A DNA stretch of 64,000 nt from the NCBI GenBank assembly GCA_921293015.1, contig OV121091.1, positions 28,256,839 through 28,320,838 of the forward strand. Direction: 5' to 3'. Positions 60,817 through 64,000 of this stretch are shown one piece after another (within the stretch, counting starts at the first letter, position 1; every line of letters starts with the position of its first letter). Origin of the DNA: Phorcus lineatus (Eukaryota > Mollusca > Gastropoda > Trochida > Trochidae). A program made the translations under genes and the position numbers. Below the pieces are notes generated by a model. It saw only the letters and a program-made list of their open reading frames with translations. It was not told the origin of the DNA and ran no database searches.

Positions 60817-60819
60817 CCC

Positions 60820-60882
60820 CATTCTCTCCCCACAGAGGTAAGTCCGTCATAAATTCCTATACGACCTCTCTTGTAATATCAT
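60820..60882 (+). mobile_element. Family M terminal repeat fragment abutting the SINE
   Basis: CATTCTCTCCCCACAGAGGT, AAGTCCGTCATAAATTCC and TATACGACCTCTC match the 27.4 kb left end and the inverse of the 36.1 kb right end. Only the terminal repeat is present. Confidence 0.65.
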
Positions 60883-60889
60883 GTTTACT

Positions 60890-61286
60890 TCATGTTAATT
60901 GTTGTTATCAACTTGAGATGATCAATAAAACGCTGCCAAATATCCAATCTTCGGAATTTCTCATCATCGATTTGATTATGAACAAGAAAATCATATACAT
61001 TGAGCAATACTCTTATCGTTTATCACAAAACTTTTCATTTGAAAAATTTGCTAAATCCTGTCCTGGGTTTTCTCATGTTTTTTATTTATTTATTATAATA
61101 AATAGAGATTATCATACGCGTGTGGTTGGGATGGTAAATATCCTGCATTAGGAATAAACATTGTACTTTGCTAGCCTTGGCGATTCAAAAATTTATATAA
61201 CATTAGAGGCTTCGTATAATAACGACTGTTAAGAGACGATGTTACCAACGAACATCCAAATCCAAATCCTTGGTTTCAACTTAACG
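60890..61286. other. No gene seen
   Basis: Most of a 127-codon plus frame (60,768-61,151) lies here, but it starts inside the SINE fragment and continues through AT-rich sequence; judged chance. Confidence 0.5.
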
Positions 61287-61549
61287 GCATTAACGGGCTT
61301 CAACAATATTCCAGACATTCAACACTTTGTCAATAAAGTTGGTTGGTGAGGTATTGTTTACCTCCTCTTTGGCAATATTTCAGCCATTAGTGACGTGATT
61401 AATGTTTGAGACATACATTATTGTATCATATATCATGAAAAATATTTCAGTATCTTATAAACTTGATTGGAAGATTAATATTGTGATTACCATGTGTGGC
61501 ACAATTACCAGTTTATCGTTTCTTAAATGTCATACATGAAACGTACATG
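61287..61549. repeat. Left copy of a 263-bp direct repeat flanking the young LINE
   Basis: From GCATTAACGGGCTTC to CATGAAACGTACATG. By base-by-base reading it is identical to 62,723-62,986 except for one base (GGGCTT here, GGGCCTT there). Its start, AACGGGCTTCAACAATATTCC, is itself like the inverse of the local SINE tails. It lies at the 3' (tail) side of the minus-strand LINE. Confidence 0.97.
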
Positions 61550-62722
61550 AATGAATGAATGAATGAATTGTCTTTATTTCCTCCAAATATATGAAGAGTA
61601 TACAATAAATCACATTTTAGACATACATTTCAAACATTTTCAAATTGATATTTATGTACAGAGTATTGTTGATATACATGCTACAAATACAGCACAGATT
61701 TCAAGTTCCAGGAACTTATATTCCTGGCTATAATGGTTATCATTGTTGCCCACTCATCAAGTCCAATGCTGTCTATTATTTCAGTTATACCGCCAAGTAA
61801 AGTTTTTAACTTTGTTTCGTCAGTAGAGTCTTCAAACTTCAAATATACATTTATATCTAAATTGTCACATAACTGTTCACACAGGGTATTACGTTCTACG
61901 ATCAATCTGTCACAGTGCAACAACTGGTTGGCTACTATGTCATTAGTTGTGTTGTCACAGGACAGACACAAACCCGGTGTAATAGGCAGAACACCGAGCT
62001 TTACGAGACAAAACACACTTTTTGTATTTATCTCAAATAGTTCACACATGCCCCACAGTCTATGTGGTTTCAGCTCACAGTGTATTTCTGCATATCGAGT
62101 TAGTTCAGGCACATTGGTGAGCATCTGTTTCCAAAGAAAACGTTCATATTCTGCAATTTTCGTATTCACAATTCGTTTCCATGTAGCTATATTTGGAAAA
62201 GTTCCAGTTCTGAAGTAATCCTCAACATACGACCATAGTTGATATTTCTTCAGGACATTCAAGAGGTCATGAGTCACTGATTATTTGCAAATACTATTTA
62301 CAACATACTGTCCAAATCTGAAATGGAATATATGCTTATGAACACAATCAGTATTGCAATTGAATAACCTGCATAGTAAGGATAGTTTGAGTTTATCAAT
62401 GTATCCTTGCATGGACCAAAGTCCAAGATTTTGAACAGTAGCCAGTGTAGAGGATCGTACGTGTAGATTTTGTACACTCCGGGCAAACACACGTTGGGTT
62501 CGGTCCATCTCTGTGTACTCAGATTTGCTAATGTCACACCACAGCTCACATGAATAGAAGGCACAAGGAAAGATAACTCTCTGCCAGATTTTTACACATC
62601 CAATGGGATTGATACCACCTGGTTTCAAGCCAGTTTCTCTGAGAGAACACACTGATCTTCTGGCTTTGTTACACGCCCGATGTGTTCTTTCAGACTGAGA
62701 ACCACTGCTAATCAAGGTTCCA
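61550..62722 (-). mobile_element. Young 5'-truncated LINE (CR1/L2-like group), 1173 bp
   Basis: On the minus strand the insert opens mid-protein at 62,722, encodes the region after the reverse-transcriptase thumb to the C-terminus (stop at 61,681), then a roughly 130-bp 3' UTR with AATAAA at 61,578-61,573 and an (ATTC)n tail at about 61,569-61,547. 5' truncation plus a microsatellite tail is the usual product of target-primed reverse transcription. It is bracketed by the 263/264-bp direct copies. The clade is inferred from protein style and tail only. Confidence 0.85.
61681..62722 (-). pseudogene. LINE ORF2 C-terminal fragment with one in-frame stop
   Basis: Single frame on the minus strand from the truncation point: CNKARRSVCSLRETGLKPGG, then VKIWQRVIFPCAFYSCELW, MDRTQRVFARSVQNLHVRSS, LGLWSMQGYIDKLKLSLLCR, and after a TAA at 62,283-62,281 continuing in the same frame as VTHDLLNVLKKYQLWSYVED. 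It reaches a zinc-knuckle-like CLSC...LLHC motif and ends ISSWNLKSVLYL. The pattern 'P-x-YxxELW ... QR-x-AR ... LGL-SM-x-IDKLKL-x-L-RLF' is the conserved tail of Jockey-group LINE proteins. The reverse-transcriptase catalytic core and endonuclease are absent through truncation. Only one stop and no frame change over about 1 kb agree with a recent insertion. Confidence 0.85.
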
Positions 62723-62986
62723 GCATTAACGGGCCTTCAACAATATTCCAGACATTCAACACTTTGTCAATAAAGTTGGTTGGTGAGGTATTGTTTACCT
62801 CCTCTTTGGCAATATTTCAGCCATTAGTGACGTGATTAATGTTTGAGACATACATTATTGTATCATATATCATGAAAAATATTTCAGTATCTTATAAACT
62901 TGATTGGAAGATTAATATTGTGATTACCATGTGTGGCACAATTACCAGTTTATCGTTTCTTAAATGTCATACATGAAACGTACATG
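62723..62986. repeat. Right copy of the flanking direct repeat (264 bp)
   Basis: Same as 61,287-61,549 with one extra C near its start. It lies at the 5' (truncated) side of the LINE. After it, TAACAATGTTG is presumably the original sequence that followed the target before insertion. Confidence 0.97.
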
Positions 62987-64000
62987 TAACAATGTTGTTT
63001 AAGTGGAAATGTCCTTAACATTTATAAATGACTAAAACCTTTCGTTTTATGATAGCAATGCTGAATTTCGATTTTGTTTGAAGTTGATAGAGACAATCAT
63101 ATCTCGTAACTGTAATAACTTGCATCAATTCGACTTTTTACTTCACAAAGCGAATAAATTTTTCATTGGTTGTTTGAATTCAGGAGTGTGATCGCCTGCA
63201 TGTAAGATATATCATGTAAGCATGTATTGACGAGTGTAAAGGCCATCAAGTACAATTGTCAGTTGCTGGAGGATAAATTGAAATAATCAGTTATATTAAG
63301 TTGAAGTATAAGTTTTCAACGTCTCCCTATCTGCAAGGCATCAGTGCCTGTAGTTTAATCGCGTTAAATATAATATAGGCAAAGAATTTCTGGAGCTAGG
63401 AAAATATTTTTTGATGAAAATAACCGACATAAAGTGTTATTCCAATGAATAATTGGTTACTTCAAATCTTGACTGGGAAGTAGATTTTGTTTACAAAAGC
63501 AACCCTTTTATGAAATATGTTTTTATTTTCTACATGGGTTTTTGCGTACAATACATCTGTCATTCATTTAAAAAACCCTCATTATATTCCATGCCCTATT
63601 CATTAAAGGATGATAAGAAAATTAGTTTAAATATGATTAGTTCATGACATCATGAAGTGTATGAACAACGTAACAACGTAAGATATTTGCAAAATATAAA
63701 ACCTTTTGTGTTAGATGTTTAGGTTCATTAATTGGATATGTTTTTTAAAATATCGGAATTAAATATAAAGACATTTTACACAGTGTCGTTGCTTTATTTT
63801 CTGTAATTATGCTTTTTAAAATGTTATCAATATTGACAAAAAGCATTTAAAACAAATAATTTTGTACCTGAACATCAAAGGAAATTCTGCATACAACACA
63901 ACAAGTTGGATAACTTGTTAAGCTCATTCCTGTCAAACTTGAAACAGATATGAGAGTATTCTATAAACATACAACCGAAGTAACATACGGTATGTGACGC
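62987..64000. other. AT-rich DNA, no gene seen
   Basis: The only frame of note is 64 codons (63,453-63,647), without a motif. No repeat shared with the window. Confidence 0.5.

Noticed and set aside
61733-62218. 161-codon plus-strand open frame
   Set aside because: Antisense shadow of the LINE protein on the minus strand.
1-64000. CRISPR arrays, rRNA, complete tRNA genes, bacterial operon structure
   Set aside because: None seen. The sequence has eukaryotic repeat content and no dense coding on either strand.

Overview
This window is eukaryotic, AT-rich and almost free of recognisable genes. It looks like gastropod DNA, most likely an abalone (Haliotis) or a close vetigastropod. That call rests on recalled repeat vocabulary, not on a database search: SINE-like elements that end in a GAAATATTG(N)AAAGC(R)CGTTAAAACCC-type tail followed by ACTC/CACT repeats (29.5 kb, 13.1 kb), a related tail ending in GCGGCGTTAAA (13.9 kb, 40.8 kb), and mollusc-type non-LTR retrotransposon C-termini. 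No complete host protein gene can be supported. The window reads as an intergenic or intronic desert filled with old interspersed repeats.

Layout. (1) 1-300: a CpG-rich patch with a minus-strand ATG in strong start context, plausibly the first exon of a gene that runs off the left edge. (2) 2-13 kb: unique AT-rich DNA with an old tandem duplication (6.1-6.7 kb), a modular repeat (9.2-9.5 kb) and a clean TTAA-flanked MITE (10.98-11.41 kb). (3) 13.0-13.9 kb: three repeat families packed side by side; two of them recur inverted at 30.6 and 40.9 kb. (4) 17-27 kb: small tandem duplications, a dispersed 250-bp repeat shared with 39.4 kb, and a Tc1-like transposase fragment (26.2 kb). (5) 27.4-32.6 kb: repeat-rich, with a MITE-like family, a nearly full SINE and a degenerate 120-150 bp tandem array. 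(6) 44.1-45.3 kb: an old, internally deleted LINE. (7) 45.8-48.45 kb: a possible minus-strand transcription unit with a TATA box, donor, acceptor and distal AATAAA, crossing two small minisatellites. (8) 55 kb: repeated CRE-type motifs followed by a long hairpin. (9) 60.5-63.0 kb: a MITE/SINE/MITE cluster, then a young 5'-truncated LINE.

The most striking observation is the last LINE (61,550-62,722). It is bracketed by direct copies of 263 and 264 bp that differ by one inserted base. If this is a target-site duplication it is far longer than usual for target-primed reverse transcription, and its near-identity means the event is recent. The other candidates (a 66-bp-arm hairpin, the TATA-driven transcription unit, the promoter/first exon at the left edge) are suggestive and need transcript data. 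There is no sign of a bacterial-type system, CRISPR array, rRNA or complete tRNA gene.
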